A stretch of DNA of 64,000 bases, from assembly GCF_000280925.3 (NCBI RefSeq), contig NZ_CP012109.1, positions 3,430,501-3,494,500 on the forward strand, written 5' to 3'. The notes under the pieces were generated by a model, which made no database searches, had not been told where the DNA came from, and saw only the letters and a list, made by a program, of their open reading frames with translations. Positions 34,050 through 55,550 of the stretch are shown here, piece by piece. The stretch is from Myxococcus hansupus (GTDB taxonomy: Bacteria > Myxococcota > Myxococcia > Myxococcales > Myxococcaceae). The position numbers were made by a program, and so were the translations under genes. The number at the start of each line of letters is the position of its first letter. The first letter of the stretch is position 1.

Positions 34050-35561
34050 ATGACTTTCGACGAACTTCAGCTCCAAGAAACCCTCCTGCGCGCCGTCAAG
34101 GCGGAGGGCTACACCACCCCCACGCCCATCCAGCAGAAGGCCATCCCCCACGCCCTGGCTGGGAAGGACGTGCTGGGCGTTGCCCAGACGGGCACGGGCA
34201 AGACGGCGGCGTTCGCGCTGCCCATCCTTCAGCGGCTGTCCGCCAAGGCGCCCCCGGGCGGCGCCCGGCCCGTGCGCTGCCTCGTCCTGACGCCCACGCG
34301 CGAACTGGCGGGGCAGGTGGGCGAGAGCTTCGCGACCTACGGCAAGAATCTGCCGCTGCGGCACACGGTCATCTTCGGTGGCGTGGGCCAGAATCCGCAG
34401 GTCCAGGCGCTGCAGCGGGGCGTGGACGTTCTCGTGGCCACGCCTGGCCGCCTGCTGGACCTGATGGAGCAGGGCTGCGTGTCGCTGCGCTCGCTCGAGG
34501 TCTTCGTCCTCGACGAGGCGGACCGCATGCTGGACATGGGCTTCATCCACGACGTGCGGCGCGTCATCAAGGCGCTGCCGTCCAAGCGGCAGACGCTGTT
34601 CTTCAGCGCGACCCTGCCGCCGGACATCGTGGACCTGGCGCGCAGCATCCTCACGGACCCCGTCCGCGTGGAAGTGACGCCGGCTTCCAGCACCGCGGAG
34701 ACGGTGAGCCAGCAAGTGTACTTCGTGGAGCGCGAGCAGAAGCGCGGCCTCCTCACGCACCTCCTGAAGGAAGGCAACATCAGCCGCGCGCTCGTCTTCA
34801 CCCGCACCAAGCACGGCGCGAACCGGGTGGCGAAGCAGTTGGAGGGCGCGGGCGTGAGCTCGGCGGCCATCCACGGCAACAAGAGCCAGAACGCCCGTGA
34901 GCGCGCGCTGGACGAGTTCCGCTCCGGGACGCTCCGCGTGCTGGTGGCCACGGACATCGCCGCGCGTGGCATCGACATCGACGGGCTGAGCTACGTCGTC
35001 AACTACGACCTGCCCAACGTGCCCGAGCAGTACGTCCACCGCATTGGCCGCACCGGCCGCGCGGGCGCCAGTGGCACGGCCGTGTCCTTCTGCGACGCCG
35101 AGGAGCGCGCGTACCTGCGTGACATCGAGCGCACCATCCGCCGCAACGTGCCGGTGGTGGAGGACCACCCGTACCGTTCGGGCCAGGCCGCGCCGCGTCC
35201 CGTGAGCCACGCCTCGGGCGCCGCGCCGGAGGCCCGGTCTTCGGGCAACGGTGGGCGTTCCCAGGGCGCGCCGCGTCCCGCGGGGAACGGTGGTGGCGGC
35301 GGGCACTCCGCGGGCGCTTCCCGGCGCCGCCGGGGTGGCCGTGGGGCGGGCAGTGGCGGTGGCGGTGGCCGCGGGCAGGGACGTCCCGAGGGTGGTCGCT
35401 CGGCGCAGGGTTCGGGCGGCTCGGGTGGCAACGCCAGCCGGGGTGGCCAGGGTGGCTCCCGCGGTTCGGGCGGCGGCCGTCCCGCGGTGGCGCAGGCTCC
35501 GGCGAAGGCCCCCGAGGCCTCGCCGCTTCCTCCGCGTCGCCCGTCGCCCAAGTGGTTCTGA
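34050..35561 (+). CDS. DEAD-box ATP-dependent RNA helicase (RhlE-like)
   Basis: This 503-residue protein has the Q motif ([14 protein letters not shown]), Walker [32 protein letters not shown] near residue 154, SAT, and the C-lobe motifs ARGIDI and [10 protein letters not shown]. The core ends near residue 375. The last 130 residues are a Gly/Arg/Ser-rich tail ([20 protein letters not shown]) typical of RNA-binding extensions that can drive condensate formation. It unwinds structured RNA in ribosome assembly or decay, mainly in cold. The ATG at 34050 follows CAGGAACCC. The long hairpin-rich leader suggests RNA-level control. Confidence 0.93.
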   Translation: MTFDELQLQETLLRAVKAEGYTTPTPIQQKAIPHALAGKDVLGVAQTGTGKTAAFALPILQRLSAKAPPGGARPVRCLVLTPTRELAGQVGESFATYGKNLPLRHTVIFGGVGQNPQVQALQRGVDVLVATPGRLLDLMEQGCVSLRSLEVFVLDEADRMLDMGFIHDVRRVIKALPSKRQTLFFSATLPPDIVDLARSILTDPVRVEVTPASSTAETVSQQVYFVEREQKRGLLTHLLKEGNISRALVFTRTKHGANRVAKQLEGAGVSSAAIHGNKSQNARERALDEFRSGTLRVLVATDIAARGIDIDGLSYVVNYDLPNVPEQYVHRIGRTGRAGASGTAVSFCDAEERAYLRDIERTIRRNVPVVEDHPYRSGQAAPRPVSHASGAAPEARSSGNGGRSQGAPRPAGNGGGGGHSAGASRRRRGGRGAGSGGGGGRGQGRPEGGRSAQGSGGSGGNASRGGQGGSRGSGGGRPAVAQAPAKAPEASPLPPRRPSPKWF

Positions 35562-35575
35562 GCGGCTGAGTCCAG

Positions 35576-35596
35576 ACGGCGGGGAAAACCCGCCGT
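35576..35596 (+). terminator. First hairpin after the helicase gene
   Basis: ACGGCGGG (35576-35583) and CCCGCCGT (35589-35596) form a perfect 8-bp stem with loop GAAAA. No T-run follows; it may shield the mRNA 3' end ahead of the main terminator. Confidence 0.5.
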
Positions 35597-35605
35597 GAAG
35601 TCCGG

Positions 35606-35644
35606 AAAGGGAGCTCGCGCCCATGGGGCGGGCTCCCTTTTCAC
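35606..35644. terminator. Bidirectional terminator between helicase and mch operon
   Basis: AAAGGGAGC (35606-35614) pairs with GCTCCCTTT (35632-35640), and the plus strand continues TTTTCACG. The A/T ends make it work in both directions, closing the helicase gene from the left and the polyketide/peptide operon from the right. Confidence 0.75.
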
Positions 35645-35647
35645 GTT

Positions 35648-36112
35648 TCAGCGGAGCGTCATCAGCGCCATGGAGCCGAAGGCGAGCGCCATGGCCACAA
35701 TGCCCCAGCGAAACCACTTCTTCGTGAGCAGCAGGTAGTCGTCGAACGAGGACTCGGAGTCGCTGAAGGCCTCGGCCATGGCCAACTGCCGCGCCTGGAT
35801 GGGGCGCAGCGTCTGGCTCCACACCACGCCGCACAGCATGAAGCAGACCTGCCCCGCGGCGAGCGCCGGGTTCGTCCACAGCGAGATGTCCAGGAGGTAC
35901 GCGCGGAGCATGCCGGTGGCGGCGAGCGCGAAGACGCTGGGCACCAGCAGGTACGTGTCGGTGAACTGCACCAGCCGCAGGGCGTAGGCCATCACCCGGG
36001 GCTCGCGCGTCCTGTCCGCGAGCAGGCGCCACACGGCCGTCACGATGATGTCGCCCAGGAACACCACCACGGCGATGAGGTGCAGGAGCTTCAGGACGTT
36101 GTGGACGTTCAT
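35648..36112 (-). CDS. DUF2269-like membrane protein coupled to the NRPS operon
   Basis: This 154-residue protein has four helices: LLHLIAVVVFLGDIIVTAVW, LLVPSVFALAATGMLRAYLL, ALAAGQVCFMLCGVVW and GIVAMALAFGSMALM. The first helix H-L-x-x-x-V-V-F-L-G-D pattern fits the DUF2269/CopD-like small membrane family. A cytoplasmic loop carries QARQLAMAEAFSDSESSFDD. Its start overlaps the stop of the terminal NRPS by four bases, so it is made with the assembly line. It could help place or export the pigment in the membrane, but that is inference. It is the last gene before the terminator. Confidence 0.75.
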   Translation of the reverse strand: MNVHNVLKLLHLIAVVVFLGDIIVTAVWRLLADRTREPRVMAYALRLVQFTDTYLLVPSVFALAATGMLRAYLLDISLWTNPALAAGQVCFMLCGVVWSQTLRPIQARQLAMAEAFSDSESSFDDYLLLTKKWFRWGIVAMALAFGSMALMTLR

Positions 36113-39100
36113 GGGGCGGGTGTCGGACGGGGCAGGTGCGGCAGCAGGTGACGGGCGAGCACGGCCGCGTGCGGGTCGCGGATGAGGGACAGGTGGGTCC
36201 CGGGGACAGGGTGGGACGCGCAGTCGGTGTTCGTGAAGCGGCTCCAGCCCAATGTCGTGTCCTCCAGGAGGGCGTCGAGCTCCGCCCGGTGCGGATCGCT
36301 CCGGTCCTCGGCGCGGAAGACCACCAGCGGCACCGGCAGCGTGCGACGCGGCCGGTAGTTCAGCCCGTCATGGGCGCGGGCGACGTTGAGGATGCCCTGC
36401 ACGTGGCTGGGCTGCGCGCCTTCCGGAAGGACGGCCACGGCCTGGAGCCGCGTCACGAAGAACCGCAGGCGCTGGTCCTCATCCATGGCCTGAATGTCCG
36501 GCAGGACGAGGTCCAGCTTCACGTTGAAGAAGCCTTCCATGACGCCGCCCAGGTGGACCATCCACTGCGCGGTGTCCCAGTTGTTGCTCAGGGGCTGCGT
36601 CGCCTCCGGGAAGGGCGCCACGGTGTCGAGCATCGCGACGACACTGACGACCTTGCCACGGGCCTGGAGCTCTTGCGCGAGCTCATAGGCGATGTGCCCG
36701 CCCAGCGAATGGCCACCGATGCTGTAGGGGCCCTGGGGCTGCACGGCGATGATCGCGTCCGCGTACCACGTGGCGATGGCCTCCACCGTCTCGTGGGGAG
36801 GCGCCTCGCCGTCCAGACCCTGCGGCTGGAGCCCGAACACCGCGGCGCCTTCCAGATGCCGAGCCAGGGAGAGCAGGTAGAATGGCGTCGAGCCGCCCCC
36901 GGGGATCAGGTAGAGCACGGGCGTGGACGGGGCCGCTGACGGCTCCGCCGCTGGCGACATCATCGCGTGGGCGGCGGGCGTCAGAGGGACCAGCGGTGAC
37001 GCCTTCGCGTCGCCCGTGCGGAGGACCTTGGCGAGCTGGGCCGGCGTCGGATTCTGGAACAGGGACACCAGGGGGAAGGGACGGTTCAGCCGCTTCTCCA
37101 CCGCCAGCTTCAGCTTGAGCGCGAGCATGGAGTGGCCGCCGAGGTCGAAGAAGCTGTCGTGGATGCCCACCGCGCGCATCCCCAGCACTTCCTCGAAGAG
37201 ACGCACCGTCTCCAGCTCCATGGCGTCGCGCGGCAGGCCTTCCGGACGCGTGACGCGCGCCTCGTCGATGGGCATCGCGGCCAGCTCGCGATGGTCCACC
37301 TTGCCGTTGGGGGCGTGGGGCAGATCCTCCAAGAAGACGAACTGTCCGGGAACCATGGAGGCCGTGAGCTGCTGCTCCACGAAGGCGCGCAGCTCGGCGG
37401 CCTCCGGGCGTGTCGCGGCGTCCTGGGACGTCACGAAGGCCACCAGCCGCGCGTCGCCACCGGTGCCTCGCACCAGCGCCGCGGCGTCTCGCACGGACGG
37501 ATGCCGGGCAATGGCGGCCTCGACCTCGCCCAGCTCGATGCGGTGGCCGCGCAGCTTGACCTGGCGGTCCGCTCGGCCCACGAAGAGGAGCGTCCCATCC
37601 GGTGTGCGGCGGACCACGTCGCCCGTCCGGTACATGCGGAGCGTGGGGCCGCCCGGGAAGGTGTGCTCGATGAAGCGCGACGCGGTCAGCTCGGGGCGCT
37701 TCAGGTAGCCCCGGGCGAGGCCGGGGCCCGCCAGGTAGAGTTCTCCTGGGACGCCCACGGGCACGGGCCGCAGCTTCGCGTCGAGGACCAGCGCCTCCAT
37801 CTGGAGGATGGGCCGGCCAATGGGCTCCGTGGGGCCATGGACGCCGACCGAATCCGGGTCGCAGCGGTGGACGACCGCCTCGATGGTTGCCTCGGTCGGC
37901 CCGTAGAAGTTCCAGACCTCGGCCTTCGAGCGGCTGAAGAGCTTGCGGACCGTCGCGGAGGGCAGGGGCTCACCGCCCACGCACACGCGCCGGAGCGTCG
38001 AGACGCTCTCGAGCCCAGGCTCCTCCACCAACGCCGTGAGCAACGAAGGCACCAGTTGGAGCACGGTGATGCCGCGCTCCTGGAGCACGCGAACCAGGTG
38101 CTCCGTGTCGGCGGTGAGGCCCTTGGGGGCGAGCACCAGCCGGGCTCCCGCCATCAGTGGCGCGAACAGCTCCCACACGGACGCGTCGAAGCTGAGCGAG
38201 GTGCGTTGCAGGACCCGGTCCGTGGGGCTGAGCGGCAACGCTTCCGCCATCCACTGCATGTGGTTGGCGAGGCTGGGGTGCTCAATCAGCACGCCCTTGG
38301 GCTGGCCCGTCGAGCCCGAGGTGAACAGGCAGTAGGCCAGGTCTCCGCTTCGCGCGTCGAACGTGTCCTGTGTGTCCTCCGACAGCACGAGCACCTCGGC
38401 GCTCGCGAAGGTGTCCGCGAGGTGCGCCTGGGTGATGACCAGGTGGGCGCCGCTGTCCTCGAGCATGAAGGCCAGACGCTCGCGCGGGTATGCAGGGTCG
38501 AGCGGGACATAGGCCGCCCCGGCTTTGAGGATGCCCAGCAGTCCCGCCATCATCCCGGCGGAGCGCTCCACCGCCAGCGCGACGAGCGCTCCTGGCGTGA
38601 CGCCACGCCGCACCAGCGCCTGGGCGACGGCGTTGGCCCGCGCCTCCAAGGCCGCGTACGTCAGCGCGCCGTCCTCGGCCTCGACGGCGATGGCCTCGGG
38701 CGTCTTCCGCGCTTGCTCCTCGATGACCTGATGCACGGCCGGGAGCCGAGGCATCGGCTCGGGCGCCCGGGGGCTGAGCGCCGCGTGCTCCCCGTCACTC
38801 AGCAGGTCGACTTCCGAAATCCGCGCGTGCGGGGTGGCGACGAGCCGCGTGAGGAAGCCGGTCAGTTGCCGCACCATCGCCTGGATGCGCCAGGCATCGA
38901 AGAGGTCCGTGCTGTATTCGATGACGCCGGTCAGGCCCTCGGGCGTGGGCTCGAACGAGAGGGAGAGGTCGAACTTCGACGTGCCCAACTCGAGTGCCAT
39001 GGGCTCCAAGGTCAGCCCTGGCAGGCTCAACTGACCGGCGGGCGTGTTCTGGAGTGCCAGCATCACCTGGAACAGGGGCGCGTGGCTCAGGCTCCGCTCG

Positions 39101-42100
39101 ACGTTGACCGCCTCCACGATTTTTTCGAGCGGGACATCCTGGTACGCGAATGCGTCCAGCGCGGTGCCCCGGGCGCGGGTCACCAGCTCCTCGAAGGTCG
39201 GGTCTCCGGAGAGGTCGACGCGCAACGGCAGCGTCCCGACGAAGAAGCCAATCAGCGGCTCCAGCTCCGCGTGGTCGCGGTTGGCCACGGGCGTTCCGAT
39301 GACGATGTCTTCCTGCCCGGTGATGCGCGCGAGGTACGCCGCGAATCCTCCCAGGAGCACCATGAAGCTCGTTCCGCCGGTGCGCAGGCTCAGGGCTTCG
39401 ATGGCGCCGCTCAGCGCGTGGCCCAGCGAGATGCGCTCGGTGGCGCCACGCATGCTCGCCTTGGCGGGGCGAGGGCGGTCCATCGGCAGGTCCAGGGCCG
39501 AAGGCGCACCCCGCAGCACCTGCCGCCAGTGGTCGAGACGCTGCGCGAGCACCTCGCCCTGGAGGTGCCGCCGCTGCTGGTACGCGTAGTCCAGGTAGTC
39601 GACCGTGAGCGGGGACAAGGACACCGGCTGGCCCGAGACGCGCCCCGCATAGAGCAGGGACAGCTCGCGCGCGAGCACGCTGATGGACCAGCCGTCACCG
39701 ACGGTGTGGTGCAGCGTCGCGACGACCACGTGCTCGGTGTCTCCGAGCCGGAAGAGCTTCGCGCGGAACAGCGGGCCGTTCGACAGGTCGAAGGGGCGTG
39801 CCGCCTCTGCATCGATGAGGCCACGGAGCGCCTCGGGCGAAGTCGCTCCCAGCGTCACCTGTTCGAAGGGCACCGTGCGCTGGGGCCGCGGCTCCTGCCA
39901 CACGCCCCCATTGCGCTCGACGAAGCGCATGCCGAGGACGGGGTGGCGCTGGACGATGTCCGCCAGGCTCTCCCGGAACGCGTCGGCATCCAGCGCGCCC
40001 GTCAGCCGGAGCGCCATGGGCAGGTTGTAGGCCGAGTTCTCCGGGAAGAGCTGGTTCAGGAACCAGAGCCGCTCCTGCGAGAAGGACAGCGGAATGTCAG
40101 CGCCCTCGGGGGCCGGCTCAATCCGAGACCGCGTCAGCGTCTGGCTCCCTTGTCGCGCGTCCAGCAGCCGGCTCAGCGCGGCGATGGTCGGGTGCTCGAA
40201 GAGGTCGGAGACGCGGAACTCCGCGTCCACGTCGCCGCGAATCCGCGCGACGACCTGCATCGCGAGCAGGGAGTGTCCACCCAACTGGAAGAAGTCCTGT
40301 TCGCGTCCGACAGCGCCGCGGCCCAGGACTTGTTCAAAGGCCCTGGCCACCGCCACTTCCATGGGCGTGCGGGGCGGCTCGAACGTGCTCTCGGCCTGCG
40401 CCGGCGCGACGGGCGCGGGGAGCGCACGGCGCGCGACCTTGCCGCTGGGCGTCCGGGGCAGCTCAGGCAGCGGTACGAACAGTGCGGGGACCATGTACTC
40501 GGGCAGGTCCCTGGCGAGGAAGTCCGGCAGCGCGGCCAGCGGCGCCGTCTCCGGGACGACGTAGGCGACGAGCCGCTTCTCCCGCGTGGCATCTCCGTCG
40601 ACGATGACCGCCGCGTCGCGGACGTCGGGGTGGGCACACAGGGCGCGCTCAATCTCGCCGGGCTCCACGCGGAAGCCGCGAATCTTCACCTGGTCGTCCG
40701 CGCGGCCGAGGAACTCGACGGTCCCCTCACGTGTCAGTCGGCCGAGGTCGCCGGTCCGGTACGCCCGCACGGGGGGCGACAGGGGCAGGTCGACGAAGCG
40801 TTCGGCGGTGAGGTCCGGCCGCGACAGGTAGCCCTCCGCGAGGCATGTGCCCGCCAGATAGAGCTCACCGGGGACACCCACCGGAACGGGACGCTGGTTC
40901 GCGTCGAGCAGATGGACCGCCGCGTTGGCGATGGGCCGCCCGATGGACGGCAGGCCCGGCCAGTGCCGCGCGTCGCCCTCCAGTTCGTGCGCCGTCACCA
41001 CATGCGACTCGGTGGGGCCGTAGTGGTTGTGAAGGCGCTTGCCACCTTCCTGGAACCAGCGGCGGATGGGGTCGGTGATGCGGAGTTGGTCTCCCGCGGT
41101 GATGACCTCCGCGAGTCCCGGCACGCGGTGCTCGGTGCGCAGCGCGGCCTGCGCCAGATGGTGGAGCGCCACGGCCGGCAGGAAGAGGCGCTGCACGCGC
41201 GCCGAATCGAGGAACTCCGCGAGGGCGTCCGGATCTCTCCGCGTGCCTTCGTCGATGAGGACCAACGTGCCACCCGAGCACCAGGTGGAGAAGGTCTCCT
41301 GGAACGACACGTCGAAGTTGAGCGGCGCGAACTGGAGCGTGCGCAGGGGCCGGGCCTGCTCGGTCTGCCACTCAATGAGGTTGACCAGCGCCCGGTGCGG
41401 CATGGCCACGCCCTTGGGCTTGCCCGTCGAACCCGACGTGTAGAGGACGTAGGCCAGATGATGCGGCTCCACTCGGGGACGCGGCGACTTCGCGGCCGGT
41501 GCCTCCGTGTCATCCAGCAGGACCTGCGTCAGGCCCTGCGACGGAAGCAGGCCGCTGTACTTCTTCTCCGTGAGCAGGACACGCGGGTTGGCGTCCTCGA
41601 GCATGTAGCGGAGGCGCTCGGGCGGATACGCCGGGTCGAGCGGCACATACGCACCGCCAGCCTTGAGGACCGCGAGAAGGGCGACCAGCGCGTTGACGGA
41701 GCGGTCCAGGCAGATGGAAACCCGGGCCCCAGGGCCCACGCCCAGGGCGCCGAGCCGGTCCGCCAGGGCCTCCGCGGCCTCGTTGAGCTGCCGGTAGGTC
41801 CGCGACTCGCCGTGGTGCTCCAGCGCGACCGCGTCCGGCGTCTTCTGGGCCTGCCGCTCGAACAGCTCGGGCAGGGTGCGGCCGGTGTAAACGCGCTCGG
41901 TGCGGTTGAGGTCGGCGTACAGGCGCCGCTCCTCGTTCGACAGGAGCGGGAGTTCGGAGGTGTGGAGCTCGGGCTCCTCGGCGATGGCCTGGAGCAGCCG
42001 GCCCAGGTGCGCGGCCATCCGCTCGACCCGGTCCGCGTCGAACAGGTCCGTGTCGTACTCGATGCTGCACGCGAGTCCGTCCTCGCGCGGCTCCACGAAG

Positions 42101-45100
42101 AAGGTGAGGTCGAACTTCGACGTCGAACTCTCGGGCGCTTGAATCTCGGCGCGAACACCGGGGAGCTGGAGCTCACCGCCGCTCTGCCCCTGGAGGACGA
42201 ACATCACCTGGAAGAGCGGGTTGTGCGCCATGCCACGCGGCAGCTCGAGCGCGGCCACGAGCTTCTCGAAGGGCACGTCTTGATGCGCGTAGGCGTCGAG
42301 CGCCGCCTTGCGGACGCGCAGCAACAGCTCGGAGAACGTCGGGTCTCCAGACAGGTCGACGCGGAGCGCGAGCGTGTTGAGGAAGTACCCGACCACTCCC
42401 TCCGTTTCGTGCCGGTCGCGGTTGGCGACAGGCGAGCCAATCACCACGTCCTCCTGGCCACTGATGCGCCCGAGGTACGCGGCGAAGGCGCCGAGGAGGG
42501 TCATGAACAGCGAGGCGCCCGAGCTTCGGGAGAGCGCTTCGAGCCGCTGCCCCAGCGGCGCTTCCAGCACGAATCCATGGGTCTTCCCATGGAACCGCTG
42601 CCGTTCCGGACGGGGACGGTCGGTGGGAAGCGGAAGGACCGTTGGGGCGTCCTTCAAGGCGTCGCGCCAGAAGGCAATGCTCTCGTCCAGGCGACCCGAC
42701 TCCAGCCGCTGCCGCTGCCATGCTGCCCAGTCCGCGTAGCGGACGGGCAACGGGGGCAGGACCGGCTCGGTGCCGCCCACCAGCGAGGCGTACACGATGC
42801 AGAACTCGCGCAGCAGGACCCCGACGGACCACGCGTCCGCGATGATGTGGTGCTGGTTGAGGACCAGGACGTGACTGTCGGGCGCGAGCCTGAAGTGCCG
42901 CGCGCGGAAGAGCGGGCCGTCCGTCAGCGAGAACGGCGCGGAGACCCCCTCGGCGATGCGTGCTTCCAGGTGGGCAGGGGAGACATCCTCGCTCACGAGC
43001 ACGGAGGCGGCCGGAGCCTGGACTCGCAGGACGGGTGTGCCTCCACGGTCGTGGAAGGTGCTCCGGAGCGCCTCATGGCGTTCAACCAGGAGCTGGAGCG
43101 TCCTGGCGAGCGCGCTGCCGTCGAGCGTCCCCTGGAGCCGGAGCACCAGCGGGACGTTGTACGCCGCGCTGTTGCCTCCCAGCGCGTCGATGAACCACAG
43201 GCTCTCCTGGCCCGGAGCGACGGGCGTGTCCCCGGTCAGCTCCACGCGCGGGATGGACTCGACCGCCGTGCCTTGTCCCGACAGCGTCTCCGCGAGCTGC
43301 GCGATGGTCCGGCGCTCGAAGATGGCCCGGACGGGGATGTCGACGCCGAACGCCTCTCGGGTGCGCGCGATGACCTGCGTCGCTTTCAGCGAATGGCCAC
43401 CCAGGTCGAAGAAGTCATCGTGGATGCCCACGCGCTCCTGGCCGAGCACCGCGCTCCAGATGCCAGCGAGAATCTCCTCATGGGGCGTCCGGGGCGCGGC
43501 TGAGGCGACCTGGGGCTGCGTCTCCACGGCACGCGCTTCGAGCGCCGCCGTGTCGACCTTCCCGTTGGGCGTGAGCGGAAGCCGGTCGATGACGATGACC
43601 CGGCTGGGAACCAAGGCCGCGGGGAGCTTCGTCGCCAGATACTGGGTGAGTCCCGCTGCGTCAGGCTGAGGCACCACGTCGCTGGCCGCGAACGCAATCA
43701 GCCGAACGTCACCATTCTGCCGCTGGGCCTCGCTCACCACCGCCGCCGCCGTGACGTCGGGGTGGGCCGCCAACGCGGCTTCGATTTCACCAGGCTCCAC
43801 GCGCACGCCGCGAATCTGGACCTGTCGGTCCGCGCGGCCGTGGAACGCGAGCGTGCCATCCGGGAGGAACCGGGCGAAGTCGCCGCTCGCGTACATGCGC
43901 GCTTCGGGCACGCCCGCGAACGGGTCCACCACGAAGCGCTCCGCGTTCAGCTCCGGCCGATTCAGGTAGCCCCGGGTGACGCCCGCACCGCCGATGTACA
44001 GCTCCCCGACGACGCCTGGAAGGACCGGGCGCCGCTGACGGTCGAGGATGTAGATGCGGGCGTTGGCGACTGGCCGGCCAATGGAGGGCAGTCCTGTCGT
44101 TGCCTTCGGAGCCACGGTCCCAGACGTCGCCACCACCGTCGTCTCGGTGGGGCCGTAGTTGTTGACGAGCTGGAACGGGAGGCCCGCGGGCGGTGTGGCG
44201 TGGAGCCGGTCGCCGCCCGTGAGCACGAAACGCAGCGAGCAGTGCGAAGGCCACGGCAAGGCCAGCACGGCCTCCGCGACCACGGTGGGGAGGAAGCTGA
44301 TGGAGATTTGTTGCGCCACCAGCCAGTTGGCCAGGTCGGCGGGCGCGCTCGACAGCTCGGGCGGGACGAGGTGCAGCGTGGCGCCCGCCGCGAGCGTCGG
44401 CCAGATTTCCCAGACGGCGGCGTCGAACGCGGTGCCCGCGAGCTGCGTGGTCCGGTCCTTCGCCGTGAGTCCAAAGGCCTCCGTGTGCCAGGAGACCAGG
44501 TTCATCAGGTTGCGGTGGGTGACCAGCACGCCCTTGGGCGCGCCGGTCGAACCCGACGTGTAGATGACGTAGGCCAGGTCATCCAGCCGCGCCGGCTCCA
44601 GCGCGGGCACATCGGACGGCTCCGTCTCCGTCAGGATTCGCGAGACGTCGAGCCGGGGAACGCCCGTGGCCGCGATGGAGTCCGCGCCCGTATTGAGGAT
44701 GGCGACCGGCGCGGCATCGGCAACGATGTAGGCCAGCCGTTCAGCGGGATAGTGGGGGTCCAGCGGAAGGTAGGCCGCTCCGGCCTTGAGCACGCCCAGG
44801 AGCGCCACCACCATCTCCACGGACCTGCCAATGCACACGCCGACGATGCGCTCCCGCCCTGCGCCCAACTGACGGAGGTGCCGCGCCACGCGCTCGGCTC
44901 GGCGGTCGAGCTCGCGGTAGCTGATGGCCTGTCCGTTGAGGCCGACCACGGCGGTCGCGTCAGGGGCAGCGCGTTCCAGCCGGGCCATCACAGGGCCGGT
45001 GACGTCATACCCTCGGGGATGCTGGCCCCACTCCGCCAGCACGCGCTGGGCGGCTTCGTCCATCAGGTCGACGTCGTCAACCGTCTTCGCGTCCGGCAGC

Positions 45101-46409
45101 GACTCGAGCGCGGCGGCCAGCAGCCGCGCGATGCGCTCGGCCATGGGACGGGAGAACGCGTCTGCCGCGTACATGACGCGCAGCTCCAGCGACTCGCCCG
45201 GGATGGCGACCAGCGCCAGCGGATAGCTGATGCGGTCGTGCGTATTGACGGAGCTGATGGTGAGCCCGCTGCGCGGCAGGAGCGTCGAGGCGTCGAGCGG
45301 ATAGTTCTCGAACACCAGGATGCTCTCGAAGAGCGGCCGATCCTTCGGCGCCTCCGACCAATGCTGGATGTCCGCCAGCGAGGCGTAGCTGTACGGTTCG
45401 ACGGCACCTTGCTCCGTCTGAAGCCCCGACAGGAACGTGGCGACCGGCGCCGTTCCATCCAACCGCGCGCGCAGGGGCAGGGTGTTGATGAAGAGCCCGA
45501 CGATGGACTCGGACCCCGCCAGGTCGGCGGGGCGGCCTGAGACCGTCACGCCGAAGATGACGTCATCGGTCCCCGTGGCTCTCGCCAGGACGAGCGCCCA
45601 CGCACCCTGGACCAGCGTGTTGAGCGTCAGGCGATGTGACTTCGCGAAGCCGGTGAGCCGCGCGGTCAGCTCCGGTGACAGCCGCTGGGTGACCTCCGGC
45701 TGCGTGTCTCCGGACGGTCCGCTGGCGTCCTGCCGTTCGGTGAAGGGCAGCGGCGTGGGCTGCTTGAAGCCCTGGAGCCGCTCGCGCCAGAACGACTCCG
45801 CGCGGGTGGGGTCCTGCTCCTGGAGCCAGGTGATGTAGTCGCGGTAGGGGCGGGCGGCCGGCGGCAACGAGGCGACACCTTCCTCGAAGGCCCCCAGCAC
45901 CTCTCGGAGGACGATGGAGAAGCACCATCCGTCCAGCAGCAGGTGGTGGTACGTCCACACGAACAGGTGGCGCGCGTCGTCGAGCCGAATCAGCGCGCAG
46001 CGAATCAGGGGCGGGGTGCCCAGGTCGAAACCCTGGAGCCGGTCCTCGCGCAGGAAGTCGTCAATCCACCGCTGCTGCGCCTCCGCCGGCACGTGGCGGA
46101 TGTCCTCGATGCGCCAGGGGACCTCGGCCTCCACCGCGACGACCTGGAGCGGCTTCTCCAGGCCCTCCCAGAGGAAGCCCGAGCGAAGGATGGGGTGCCT
46201 GGCGACGACGTGCTGCCAGGCCTCTTTCCAACGGTCGATGGGCAGGACGCCTCGGACCTCGCAGCTCAGTTGCTCCACGTACATGCCCGCGCCGGGCTCC
46301 AGCAGCGCGTGGAAGAGCATGCCGTGCTGCATGGGGGCGAGCTCGTAGATGTCCTCAATCGACTCTTCTGACGTCATGGCGCTGTCCTGCCCCTCACCGT
46401 CCACCTGGC

Positions 46410-46413
<4 letters not shown>
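36109..46413 (-). CDS. mchC: Three-module NRPS with thioesterase (Leu-Pro-Gln predicted)
   Basis: This 3434-residue protein has module 3 as C (15-455, HHLLLDGW), A (475-960), PCP (970-1040, DLGGHSL); module 4 as C (1050-1495), A (1510-1995), PCP (2005-2080); module 5 as C (2095-2540, HHTVGDGW), A (2555-3045), PCP (3055-3125); and a TE (3155-3425) with GGHSLGG, serine near 3233. Specificity codes read by alignment to GrsA: DAWFLGNVVK (the known Leu code), DVQFIAHVVK (one change from Pro), and DAWQCGFIEK (close to a Gln code, DAWQFGLIDK). Module 4's C domain has HHIIADAW, with Ala for the usual Gly. The TE should release a cyclic ester. Myxochromide MchC, as I recall, also has an Ala module before Gln, missing here. 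Confidence 0.88.

Positions 46414-55546
<9,133 letters not shown>

Positions 55547-55550
<4 letters not shown>

Noticed and set aside
37132-43503. Very long open frame on the plus strand opposite the terminal NRPS
   Set aside because: It is rich in Arg, His and Gln, has no domain and mirrors the GC-rich third positions of the real gene; the same occurs opposite the PKS (57461-62008) and the ATP-grasp gene (17849-21019).
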